Below, one piece after another: positions 8,830 through 16,727 of a stretch of 64,000 nt of DNA (positions are counted from its first letter, which is position 1; every line of letters starts with the position of its first letter). Made by a program: the position numbers and the translations under genes. The stretch is from Streptomyces panaciradicis. GTDB lineage: Bacteria > Actinomycetota > Actinomycetes > Streptomycetales > Streptomycetaceae. The stretch lies in assembly GCF_023516615.1 (NCBI RefSeq), contig NZ_JAMGBF010000013.1:1-64000 (forward strand). The letters run 5' to 3'. Below the pieces are notes generated by a model. The model was given only the letters and a program-made list of their open reading frames with translations, made no database searches and was not told the DNA's origin.

Positions 8830-9249
8830 TCATGCCTTCTGCTTCGTGTCGATCTCGGTGATCAGGGCCTCGATACGCTTCCGGATCTCGTCGCGGATGG
8901 GGCGTACCGCCTCGACGCCCTTGCCCGCCGGGTCCTCCAGGGCCCAGTCGAGGTACGTCTTGCCGGGGAAGACGGGGCAGGCGTCGCCGCAGCCCATGGT
9001 GATGACGTAGTCGGACGCCTGGACGGCCTCGGTGGTCAGGATCTTCGGCGTGGCCGCGGAGATGTCGACGCCGACCTCGCGCATGGCCTCGACCGCGGCG
9101 GGGTTGACCTGGTCCCCGGGGACCGAGCCGGCGGAGCGGACCTCGATGCGGTCGCCAGCGAGGTGGTCGAGGAAGCCGGCGGCCATCTGCGAACGCCCGG
9201 CGTTGTGGACGCAGACGAACAGCACTGAGGCGAGAGGGCTGGAGGACAT
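8830..9249 (-). CDS. arsC: Arsenate reductase, low-molecular-weight phosphatase type (ArsC)
   Basis: 139-residue cytosolic enzyme reducing arsenate to arsenite so it can be exported. The phosphatase P-loop is near the N-terminus in VLFVCVHNAGRSQMAAGF (C-x5-R-S), followed by MGCGDACPVFPG with the additional cysteines used in thioredoxin-type relay, and the conserved EDPAGK segment. ATG start with AAGGAA upstream. It is divergent from arsR-acr3 and shares their regulatory region at 9250-9376. Confidence 0.93.
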   Translation of the reverse strand: MSSSPLASVLFVCVHNAGRSQMAAGFLDHLAGDRIEVRSAGSVPGDQVNPAAVEAMREVGVDISAATPKILTTEAVQASDYVITMGCGDACPVFPGKTYLDWALEDPAGKGVEAVRPIRDEIRKRIEALITEIDTKQKA

Positions 9250-9319
9250 CGTTCTTCCTTCGTCGGTGGACGTCGGTGGACCAAGCGGACGGGAGGGGCC
9301 GGAGGTTGGGGCGACGCGA

Positions 9320-9377
9320 GTATCACGCATCAGTGCTAACTGGTATCAGCCCACAGTGATGTGACAGTATCAGCCCA
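9320..9377. promoter_or_regulatory. Three spaced GTATCA repeats in the arsC/arsR intergenic region
   Basis: GTATCA occurs at 9320, 9343 and 9367 (spacing 23 and 24 bases). The last two are part of identical 11-mers GTATCAGCCCA at 9343-9353 and 9367-9377, the second running into the arsR start codon. Near two-turn spacing and position between divergent ars genes make this a candidate ArsR-controlled element. Confidence 0.5.
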
Positions 9378-9685
9378 TGATGACGTCGGTCGACACTGAT
9401 CTGATGCGCGTCCTCGCGGACCCGTTGCGCCTTCGGATCGTCACCTTGCTGGCCCGGGAGACGCTCTGCACCACCCACCTCATCGAGGAGACCGGTGCGC
9501 GGCAGACCAACCTCTCCAACCACCTGAGGGTGCTGCGCGAGGCGGGGGTCGTGGAGACGGAGCCGTGCGGCCGGTACACGTATTACAGGCTGCGCCCCGA
9601 CGTCATCGCCTCGCTTGCCGGTCAGTTCGCCGAACTGGCCGAGTCCGCTCGCCGTGCCGCCGAGAACAAGAGGGCCTGCCCGTGA
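9377..9685 (+). CDS. arsR: ArsR-family repressor (first copy)
   Basis: 102-residue winged-helix metalloregulator. The recognition region reads TGARQTNLSNHLRVLREAGVV, followed by the wing GRYTYYRL. Possible metal ligands are the cysteine in ETLCTTHLI (about residue 34) and the C-terminal cysteine in KRACP; the classic ELCVCDL motif is absent, unlike the second ArsR at 10823. There are two adjacent ATG codons and no ribosome site, suggesting leaderless translation. Its stop overlaps the acr3 GTG (GTGA), so repressor and pump are coupled. Confidence 0.9.
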   Translation: MMTSVDTDLMRVLADPLRLRIVTLLARETLCTTHLIEETGARQTNLSNHLRVLREAGVVETEPCGRYTYYRLRPDVIASLAGQFAELAESARRAAENKRACP

Positions 9686-10788
9686 CCCGCACAGAGACCG
9701 CGATCACCGGTGAGTCCTCGGTCGTCGCGAAGCTGTCGACGCTCGACCGTTTCCTCGCCGTCTGGATCCTGGCCGCGATGGCCGCCGGCCTCGGTCTGGG
9801 CCGGGCCGTCCCCGGCCTGAACGACGTCCTCGCCCAGGTCGCGATCGGGGGCGTCTCGCTGCCGATCGCGCTCGGCCTGCTGATCATGATGTACCCGGTC
9901 CTGGCCAAGGTGCGCTACGACAAGCTCGACGCCGTCACCGGCGACCGACGGCTCATGATCTCGTCGCTGGTCATCAACTGGCTGGTCGGCCCGGCCGTGA
10001 TGTTCGCGCTGGCATGGATCTTCCTGCCGGACCTGCCGGAGTACCGCACCGGCCTGATCGTCGTCGGGCTCGCCCGCTGCATCGCCATGGTCATCATCTG
10101 GAACGACCTCGCATGCGGGGACCGCGAGGCAGCCGCCGTCCTCGTCGCGCTCAACTCCCTCTTCCAGGTCCTGGCGTTCGGTCTGCTCGGCTGGTTCTAC
10201 CTCGAACTGCTGCCCGGCTGGCTGGGATTGGGCGACGGCCGGCACCTGGACATCTCCATGGGGAAGATCGCCCTGAACGTCGTCATCTTCCTCGGTGTCC
10301 CGTTGCTGGCTGGGTTCCTCACCCGTCGCATCGGTGAACGGAGGCTGGGCCGCGACGGGTACGAGGCGCGCTTCCTGCCGAGGCTCGGCCCCTGGGCGCT
10401 GTACGGCCTGCTCTTCACGATCGTCGTCCTCTTCGCCCTGCAAGGAAAGACGATCACTTCCCAGCCCCTGGACGTGGCCCGCATCGCCCTGCCGCTGCTG
10501 GCCTACTTCGCGATCATGTGGTTCGGCACCTTCGCCCTCGGCAAGGCCATTGGCCTGGCCTACGACCGCACGGCCACCCTGGCCTTCACGGCCGCGGGCA
10601 ACAACTTCGAGCTGGCGATCGCCGTCGCCATCGCCACCTTCGGTGTCACCTCCGGCCAGGCGCTGTCCGGTGTCGTCGGTCCGCTGATCGAGGTGCCCGT
10701 CCTGGTCGCGCTCGTGTACGTCTCCCTCGCCTGGCGGGGCAGGTTCGCGGCCGTCCGGCAGTCCGCACTCGCACCGCAGGAGGGCTGA
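9682..10788 (+). CDS. acr3: ACR3-type arsenite efflux permease
   Basis: 368-residue membrane carrier with about ten hydrophobic helices that exports arsenite. Diagnostic ACR3 features include LARCIAMVIIWNDLACGD (conserved Cys on TM4) and the TAAGNNFELAIAVAIA motif near residue 305. GTG start overlaps the arsR stop, with GAGGG upstream. Together with ArsC and ArsR it completes the arsenate detoxification route. Confidence 0.95.
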   Translation: MTRTETAITGESSVVAKLSTLDRFLAVWILAAMAAGLGLGRAVPGLNDVLAQVAIGGVSLPIALGLLIMMYPVLAKVRYDKLDAVTGDRRLMISSLVINWLVGPAVMFALAWIFLPDLPEYRTGLIVVGLARCIAMVIIWNDLACGDREAAAVLVALNSLFQVLAFGLLGWFYLELLPGWLGLGDGRHLDISMGKIALNVVIFLGVPLLAGFLTRRIGERRLGRDGYEARFLPRLGPWALYGLLFTIVVLFALQGKTITSQPLDVARIALPLLAYFAIMWFGTFALGKAIGLAYDRTATLAFTAAGNNFELAIAVAIATFGVTSGQALSGVVGPLIEVPVLVALVYVSLAWRGRFAAVRQSALAPQEG

Positions 10789-10822
10789 CGCCCGGCCCGG
10801 CTGCGGATCCCCGCCGTCCGGC

Positions 10823-11200
10823 TCACGCCGAGGACGGCGGGATCGTCAGCAGTCGGCCCATCGTGGCGAGGACGGACGGCTCGACCCGGTAGTAGACCCA
10901 GGTGCCGCGCCGTTCGGAGGTGAGCAGACCGGCGTCCTTGAGCTTCTTCAGGTGGTGGGACACGGTCGGCTGTGAGACGCCGACGTCGGAGATGTCGCAC
11001 ACGCACGCCTCGCCGCCCTCGTGCGAGGCGACCGAGGAGAACAGCCTCAGCCGCACCGGGTCACCGAGGGCCTTGAACATGCGTGCGGCGCTCTCCGCTT
11101 CGTCCGCGGTGAACGGGCGCTCGGTCAGGGGCGGGCAGCACGGCGTCGCTTCCTCGCTGGTCGCGGGTTCCAGGAGCGGCAGCGCCTTGGTGTTCGACAT
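10823..11200 (-). CDS. arsR: ArsR/SmtB-family arsenic-responsive repressor (second copy)
   Basis: 125-residue winged-helix repressor. The arsenite-binding helix shows EACVCDISDVGVS, close to the classic ELCVCDL motif, followed by recognition helix SQPTVSHHLKKLKDAGLL and wing GTWVYYRV. An extra Cys pair (TPCCPPL) near residue 22 may add a ligand. It is divergent from the flavoprotein gene, and two copies of a TTGAC-type dyad lie between them (11204-11269). It converges on acr3 from the other side. Confidence 0.92.
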   Translation of the reverse strand: MSNTKALPLLEPATSEEATPCCPPLTERPFTADEAESAARMFKALGDPVRLRLFSSVASHEGGEACVCDISDVGVSQPTVSHHLKKLKDAGLLTSERRGTWVYYRVEPSVLATMGRLLTIPPSSA

Positions 11201-11203
11201 ACG

Positions 11204-11269
11204 TCTATGTTGACACATGTCGAACCAGCCTTTCTGGATCGATATTTATCTATGTTGACGCTCGTCGAA
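11204..11269. promoter_or_regulatory. Two copies of an ArsR-type operator
   Basis: TCTATGTTGAC-N4-GTCGAA occurs at 11204-11224 and again at 11249-11269, 45 bases apart. Each contains a dyad (TTGAC...GTCGAA) of the kind bound by ArsR repressors. The pair lies between arsR (start 11200, leftward) and the flavoprotein (start 11327, rightward), fitting one operator per direction. Confidence 0.65.
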
Positions 11270-11326
11270 TCAGGTGGCATGGTGGCCGCAGATACATCGA
11301 CGAACGTCGAAGCAAAGGGGAATCCC

Positions 11327-12709
11327 GTGGCTGTGCCCACCACCAGCGTGTCCGCGACCGAGCAGCCGCCCGTCGTGGTCGTCGGAGCCGGGCCCATCGG
11401 CCTGGCCGCCGCCGCCCATCTCGTCGAGCGCGGCATCGAACCGCTGGTCCTGGAGGCCGGACCGTCCGCCGCCACCGCCGTACGGGCCTGGGCGCACGTC
11501 CGGCTGTTCTCGCCGTGGGCCGAGGTCACCGATCCCGCCGCCGAGAAGCTGCTCGCCCCGACCGGTTGGACCCGACCCGACGGGACCGTCTGTCCGACCG
11601 GCGGAGACTGGGCCCAGAAGTACTTGCAGCCGCTCGCCGACGCCCTCGGCGACAAGGTCCGTTACGGCGCCACGGTCACCGGCGTCGCCCGCGCGGGCCG
11701 TGACCGCATCGTCGACTCCGGCCGCGACGAGCAGCCCTTCGTCGTGCACGTCCGTACCGCGAGCGGCCACGAGGAGCGGATCACGGCCCGCGCCGTCGTC
11801 GACGCCTCCGGCACCTGGTCCACCCCCGGCCCGATGGGCGCGGACGGCCTGCCGGCCCTCGGCGAGAGGGACGCCGCCGACCGTGTCTCCTACCGCGTGC
11901 CCGACCTGAGCGACCCGGCCGTGCGCGCCCGGTACGCCGGCAGGCGGACCGCCGTCGTGGGCTCGGGCGCCTCCGCGTTCACCGCCCTGGCACACCTCGC
12001 CGACCTGGCCGAGGAGGACGACGCCACGCACGCGGTGTGGGTCCTGCGGCGCGGGATCCGTACCGACACCTACGGCGGCGGCGAGGCCGACCAGCTCCCC
12101 GCGCGGGGCGCCCTGGGGCTGCGGGCCAAGGCCGCCGTCGACAACGGCCACGCCGGCGCGGTCACGGGCTTCCGCACCGCGGCCGTCGAGCGCGACACGG
12201 ACGACCGGCTGGTCCTGGTCGCCGAGGACGGCCGCCGCCTGGACCCGGTCGACGAGGTGATCGTCCTGACCGGCTTCCGCCCGGACCTGTCGTTCCTGTC
12301 CGAGGTCCGCCTCGGCCTCGACGAGCGCCTCCAGGCCCCGACCGCGCTGGCCCCGCTCATCGACCCGAACGTCCACTCCTGCGGCACCGTCTACCCGCAC
12401 GGCGTCAACGAGCTCTCTCATCCCGAGCAGGGCGTCTACCTGGTCGGCATGAAGTCCTACGGCCGTGCCCCCACGTTCCTCGCGATGACCGGCTACGAGC
12501 AGGTTCGCTCCATCGCCGCCGCGATCGCCGGCGACCGCGAGGCCGCCGAGCGCGTGGAGCTGACCCTGCCGGAGACCGGCGTCTGCGGGGGCGCGGGCCT
12601 GTTCGACGACCCCGACGCCGTACAGGGCGCTGAAGGCGGCGGATGCTGCGCCGCCCCGGCCACGCTCCAGATCGGCATCGGTGCCCCGGCGGCTTCGGGC
12701 GGCTGCTGA
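11327..12709 (+). CDS. FAD/NAD(P)-binding flavoprotein monooxygenase-like protein of the ars island (ArsO-like)
   Basis: 460-residue flavoprotein. The FAD motif VVVVGAGPIGLAAAAHL is at about 20-35, and a second dinucleotide-binding motif TAVVGSGASAFTALAHL is near 205. The C-terminus is cysteine-rich: CGGAG, GGGCCAAP and a terminal GGC, which could bind arsenite. GTG start with AAGGGGA six bases upstream. Position opposite an arsenite-responsive ArsR and its operators suggests a role in arsenical resistance, similar to ArsO-type flavoproteins. The reaction is not established. Confidence 0.75.
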   Translation: MAVPTTSVSATEQPPVVVVGAGPIGLAAAAHLVERGIEPLVLEAGPSAATAVRAWAHVRLFSPWAEVTDPAAEKLLAPTGWTRPDGTVCPTGGDWAQKYLQPLADALGDKVRYGATVTGVARAGRDRIVDSGRDEQPFVVHVRTASGHEERITARAVVDASGTWSTPGPMGADGLPALGERDAADRVSYRVPDLSDPAVRARYAGRRTAVVGSGASAFTALAHLADLAEEDDATHAVWVLRRGIRTDTYGGGEADQLPARGALGLRAKAAVDNGHAGAVTGFRTAAVERDTDDRLVLVAEDGRRLDPVDEVIVLTGFRPDLSFLSEVRLGLDERLQAPTALAPLIDPNVHSCGTVYPHGVNELSHPEQGVYLVGMKSYGRAPTFLAMTGYEQVRSIAAAIAGDREAAERVELTLPETGVCGGAGLFDDPDAVQGAEGGGCCAAPATLQIGIGAPAASGGC

Positions 12710-12852
12710 CGCGCCGACGCCCCACACCCCGGCGCCGCACTCGGACCGCATCCCCCGGCACACGGTGCGGCGTCAGCGCGCAGGACGGGTACTCGCCGCC
12801 CGACGGTCGCGCCGCCCGGCGACCGCGTACGGACGCCCGGAAGGGGGAGCCC

Positions 12853-13572
12853 ATGGCTGCCGACCAGCCCGAGGTCCTGGTCTTCGACGTCAACGAGACG
12901 CTCAGCGACCTCACGCCGCTGCGCGGCCGCTTCGAGGACACCGGGGCCCCGGGGCATCTGCTGCCGACGTGGTTCGCCGGGGTGCTGCGGGACGGTTTCG
13001 CCCTGACGGCCGCCGGTGCCTACGCGGACTTCACCTCCGTGGCCCACGACGGGCTGCGGACGCTGCTGTCCGGCCTCGACGGCTGGGAGGGAGACGTAGA
13101 GGCCGCGGCCACGCACATTCTGGACGGATTCTCCCAGCTGGACGTCCACCCCGATGTGCCGGACGGGGTAAGGACGTTGAGGGAGGCCGGGTACCGGCTG
13201 ACGGCGATGACCAACGGCGGCGTCGCCTCGACCGAGCGGCTGCTGGACAGGGCGGGTGTGCTGCACTGCTTCGAGGCCCTGTCGGACGTCTCCGGCCCCC
13301 GCTGCTGGAAACCCGCGCCCGCCGCCTACCGTCACGCCGTCGAACGGGTCGGCGTACGCCCCGAGCGGGCGATGCTGGTCGCCGTGCACCCCTGGGACAT
13401 CGACGGGGCGCGGCGAGCGGGACTGCAGGCAGCGTGGCTGCGGCGCGGAGCGTCCGTGTACCCGCGGACGATGACCCCTCCCACGCGCGGCGCACAGGAC
13501 CTGCGGGAGCTCGCGGACGAACTGGCCGCCGCGCGGGGGAAGAGCCGAGGCGCACGCGGAGACACCGTGTGA
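12853..13572 (+). CDS. Haloacid dehalogenase type II family hydrolase
   Basis: 239-residue HAD-superfamily hydrolase. Motif I is VLVFDVNETLSDLTPL (nucleophile Asp about residue 12, with N-E instead of D-x-T as in 2-haloacid dehalogenases), motif II is AMTNGG (about 120), motif III Lys is in CWKPAPAAYRHA, and motif IV is VAVHPWDIDGARRAG. ATG start after AAGGGGGAG. It follows the ars flavoprotein by 143 bases and precedes an SDR in the same direction. Substrate unknown. Confidence 0.85.
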   Translation: MAADQPEVLVFDVNETLSDLTPLRGRFEDTGAPGHLLPTWFAGVLRDGFALTAAGAYADFTSVAHDGLRTLLSGLDGWEGDVEAAATHILDGFSQLDVHPDVPDGVRTLREAGYRLTAMTNGGVASTERLLDRAGVLHCFEALSDVSGPRCWKPAPAAYRHAVERVGVRPERAMLVAVHPWDIDGARRAGLQAAWLRRGASVYPRTMTPPTRGAQDLRELADELAAARGKSRGARGDTV

Positions 13573-13667
13573 CGTTCCCGGTGTGCCACCGCCTGCATCC
13601 GCCCGGCGGCCGACCGGCGAACCAGACACGTACGTCCAGGTGGTCGGCTGCGAACGGGAGGCGGGGC

Positions 13668-14369
13668 ATGGACCTGCGAGGTGCACGGATTCTGGTGCCC
13701 GGCGCCACCGGGGAGATCGGGGGCGCGCTCGCCGTCCGTCTGCACACCCTCGGCGCCCGCACGGCACTGGCCGGTCGTGACCGCGAGGCCCTCACCCGCG
13801 TCTCGGCGGCGTGCGGGCACGCCCCCGTCTGCGCCTTCGACGCCTGGGACGTCGACTCCTGCGCCAAGACGGTCGACTGGGCGGTGGCGGAGCTGGGCGG
13901 CCTGGACGCGGTCGTCGTGTGCGTCGGCGTCGCCGCCTTCGGGCCGGTCGGGGAGGTGGAGGACGCGGTCCGCGAACACCTGATGGCGGTGAACGCGCTG
14001 GCCCCGATGGCGTTCCTGAGGGCCGCCGCGGACCGGGTGCCCGAGGGCGGTGTCCTCGCCGCCGTCACCGGGATCGTGGCCGAGGCGGCACCGGCCCGGA
14101 TGGCGGACTACGCCGCCGCCAAGGCGGCGCTGGCCACCTGGCTGACCGCGGTCCGCCGCGAGCAGCGGCGCAAAGGCGTGAGCGTGATGGAGGTCAACCT
14201 GCCCCACATGGACACGTCCTTCGCCGCGCGCGCCGTCGTGGGCGAAGCGCCGCCGCTGCCGCCGGGACTGCCGGTCACGGCGGCCGTGGACGCGATCGTG
14301 GAGGCGCTCTCCGCGGGAGCGAGGCTGGTCCGCCCCGGCTCCGGCGCGACGCTCGACGTGGTGCGGTAG
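13668..14369 (+). CDS. Short-chain dehydrogenase/reductase
   Basis: 233-residue NAD(P)-dependent oxidoreductase. The cofactor motif is PGATGEIGGALAVRL (residues about 10-24), and the active site contains ADYAAAKAALATW (Tyr-x3-Lys). ATG start with GGGAGG upstream. It lies 95 bases after the HAD gene and only seven bases before the DUF2071 gene, so these probably form one transcript. Substrate not predictable. Confidence 0.85.
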   Translation: MDLRGARILVPGATGEIGGALAVRLHTLGARTALAGRDREALTRVSAACGHAPVCAFDAWDVDSCAKTVDWAVAELGGLDAVVVCVGVAAFGPVGEVEDAVREHLMAVNALAPMAFLRAAADRVPEGGVLAAVTGIVAEAAPARMADYAAAKAALATWLTAVRREQRRKGVSVMEVNLPHMDTSFAARAVVGEAPPLPPGLPVTAAVDAIVEALSAGARLVRPGSGATLDVVR

Positions 14370-14376
14370 AGCGGCC

Positions 14377-15171
14377 ATGCCCAGGAGACGTCTCGCGTAC
14401 AGCCCCCCGTCCCACCGCGCCCGGCCCGCGGAGGCGCTGACACCGCTGGCCCCCCGTACGGTGCGGCGCGTGCTGTTCCGGCAGCGCTGGCGGGACCTGG
14501 TGTTCCTGCACTGGCCCGCCGACCCGTTCGAGGTGGCCCGGCTGCTGCCGGCCGGTACCGTGCCCGACCTCTACCGGGGCCGGGCCTACGTCGGCCTGGT
14601 CTTCTTCCGCATGGACGACCTCGCCTTCGGCCGGACGCCGGCGCTGCCGTACCTGGGGAGCTTCGGCGAGGTCAACGTCCGGCTGTACAGCCGCGACGCC
14701 GCGGGCCGGCGCGGGGTCGTGTTCCGCTCGCTCGACTGCGACCGGCTGCTGCCCGTGCTGACGGCGCGCGGCGCTTTCGGGCTGCCCTACCGGTGGTCCC
14801 GCATCAGCAGCCAGTGGTTCGACAACCGGCTGCTGTACAGCACGCAGCGGCGCCAGGGTGCGCGCGCGGGGGCACGTGTGTGGCTGGACGTCCAGGACGA
14901 GCCGGTGGCGGCCGGGCCGCTGGAGGAGTTCCTCACCCAGCGGTGGGGGCTGCACGAGCGGTTCCTCGGGCGCACCTACTACCTCCCCAACGCGCACCCC
15001 GCCTGGTCCTTCCGCAGGTGCAACCTGCTGGGATGGGAGGACGACCTGGTCGCGGAGGCCGGTCTGTCGCGGCCCCAGGGCGAGCCCGTGAGCGTTCTGT
15101 ACGCGCCCGGCCTCCCCGTGGTCTTCGGACCGCCGGTCCCGCTGCCCACGCCCGGCATGCCGTTCGACTGA
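14377..15171 (+). CDS. DUF2071 (YqjF-like) family protein
   Basis: 264-residue protein resembling DUF2071/YqjF: FLHWPADPFEVARLLPAG near the N-terminus, RAYVGLVFFRM, GSFGEVNVRLY and a late YYLPNAHPAWSF segment. Members are distantly related to acetoacetate decarboxylase-like folds, but their function is not known. It starts seven bases after the SDR stop, with no strong ribosome site, implying coupling. Confidence 0.8.
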   Translation: MPRRRLAYSPPSHRARPAEALTPLAPRTVRRVLFRQRWRDLVFLHWPADPFEVARLLPAGTVPDLYRGRAYVGLVFFRMDDLAFGRTPALPYLGSFGEVNVRLYSRDAAGRRGVVFRSLDCDRLLPVLTARGAFGLPYRWSRISSQWFDNRLLYSTQRRQGARAGARVWLDVQDEPVAAGPLEEFLTQRWGLHERFLGRTYYLPNAHPAWSFRRCNLLGWEDDLVAEAGLSRPQGEPVSVLYAPGLPVVFGPPVPLPTPGMPFD

Positions 15172-15208
15172 CCGGCGCCGGGCGCGGGCCGGCGCGCCGG
15201 CGCCGGGA

Positions 15209-16570
15209 TCAGTCCGCCGACGTCCGCCGGGCCATGGCGGCCAGCAGTTCACCGGCTGCCCACCGGGGCCCCCGCAGCCGTACCGACGCGGCCAGGTCGG
15301 GCATGCGCGGGCCCGCGGTGCGCCACACCGTCTCCAGCGCCGCGGGGACGTCGGCCGGCGAGAGCCTGTTCGGGTCGAGGACCACACCGGCGCCCGACCG
15401 CTCCGCGTCCCGGGCCACGGAGAACTGGTCGCTGGAGAACGGCAGCAAGACCGCGGGCACGCCCGCCCTCAGGCACTCGGTGAAGGAGTTGCTGCCGCCG
15501 TGATGCACCATCGCGTCCACCCGCTCCAGCAGCGCGCGCTGGGGCACCGACGGCACCACGACGGCCCGCTCGCCGGCGAGATCGGCCAGCGCCGCGGACC
15601 GTTCCCCGGCGGCGACGACGACCGACACGTCCGGCCTGCCCCGGAGCAGCCCCGTGACGACCGTGCGCAGGACGTCGTCCCGCGCGGACAGGAACGTGCC
15701 GAGCGCGACGAGGACGACCCGCTCCTCCCCGCTCGCCCGCAGTTTGCGCAGGCGCGCGTCCCACTCCGTGTCGAGGGGTTCCGGGGCGGCGGCCATGTGC
15801 CCGGCGAACAGACGGGCCGGCCCCGGCGGAGGCGTCGGCAGCCACGCGAACTCCGGGTAGGCGTAGACGACGGCATGCGGCGAGCTGAGGGCGAAGGCCC
15901 GGCCCGGAGCCGGCCGCGCGGGCGCGTGCCGCCGGGAGAAGGAGGCGAACAGGGCCGTGAACGCCTCGTCGTTCTCCCGCGCGGCGGCCCGCAGTCGCCC
16001 CAGGCGGTCCGGATCGGGGCGCAGCGCGTCGGGCCAGGCGTAGGGCACGCCGAAGTAGGCGTCGGGGCCGCTGAGCACGTAACTGGGGTGCCCGGGGCAG
16101 AAGGTCGCGTAGGGCAGGCCGAGGCAGTGCAGTGCCAGGGTGACCGGGTAGCTGAGCTGGTCCACGACGTACCAGTCGGGCCGCAGCCGCCGGTCGGCCG
16201 AGCGCAGCGCGTCGAGCACGCCGTCGGGGTCGGCCAGCATGTCCGCGCGCCGGTGGCGGGCCTGGGCGAGCAGCGCGGACACGGCGCCCTCCTTGGTCGC
16301 GTCGAGGAACTCGGCCAGCCGGGCCGCCTCCTGGGCGTCCTGTTCGGTCCCCTCGGCCACCCCGGTGTTGGCGTTGCGCGTCACGGACAGCGGCTCGAAG
16401 CCCACCCCCGCCTCCCGGGCCAGGTGCTCGAACGCCGGGGCACAGGCGAAGTACACGTCCGCCCCTCGCAGACGCAGGGCACCGGCCAGGACCGACAGCG
16501 GCCGCGCATGGGACATGAACGGGGGACTGACGACAACGACACGCGGCATACGCACCCCTCGGCCAGACAT
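15209..16570 (-). CDS. MGT-type (GT1, UGT-like) glycosyltransferase
   Basis: 453-residue nucleotide-sugar-dependent transferase of the macrolide-glycosyltransferase type. The N-terminal acceptor domain starts VVVVSPPFMSHARPLSVL, typical of UGTs with the catalytic His replaced or shifted to the SHARP region. The donor domain has VPQRALLERVDAMVHHGG and SNSFTECLRAGVPAVLLPF, the GT1 signature. The start used has AGGTGG upstream; an ATG seven codons later is also plausible. It is divergent from another glycosyltransferase at 16728. Acceptor unknown; such enzymes often glycosylate macrolides or other lipophilic compounds. Confidence 0.85.
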   Translation of the reverse strand: MSGRGVRMPRVVVVSPPFMSHARPLSVLAGALRLRGADVYFACAPAFEHLAREAGVGFEPLSVTRNANTGVAEGTEQDAQEAARLAEFLDATKEGAVSALLAQARHRRADMLADPDGVLDALRSADRRLRPDWYVVDQLSYPVTLALHCLGLPYATFCPGHPSYVLSGPDAYFGVPYAWPDALRPDPDRLGRLRAAARENDEAFTALFASFSRRHAPARPAPGRAFALSSPHAVVYAYPEFAWLPTPPPGPARLFAGHMAAAPEPLDTEWDARLRKLRASGEERVVLVALGTFLSARDDVLRTVVTGLLRGRPDVSVVVAAGERSAALADLAGERAVVVPSVPQRALLERVDAMVHHGGSNSFTECLRAGVPAVLLPFSSDQFSVARDAERSGAGVVLDPNRLSPADVPAALETVWRTAGPRMPDLAASVRLRGPRWAAGELLAAMARRTSAD

Positions 16571-16727
16571 CGTGCGCCCACCTTCCGTCGAAGCGGCGCC
16601 AGCGCATCGTAGGCACGTTCGGGCAGGTCGGACGCTGTGGCGATGAGCACGGACGGCAGGTGCATCCGGAAGGCCGACACCCCGGGAACCACAGAGGTCA
16701 AGCGCCGTCCCTGAGACAGGAGAACCC

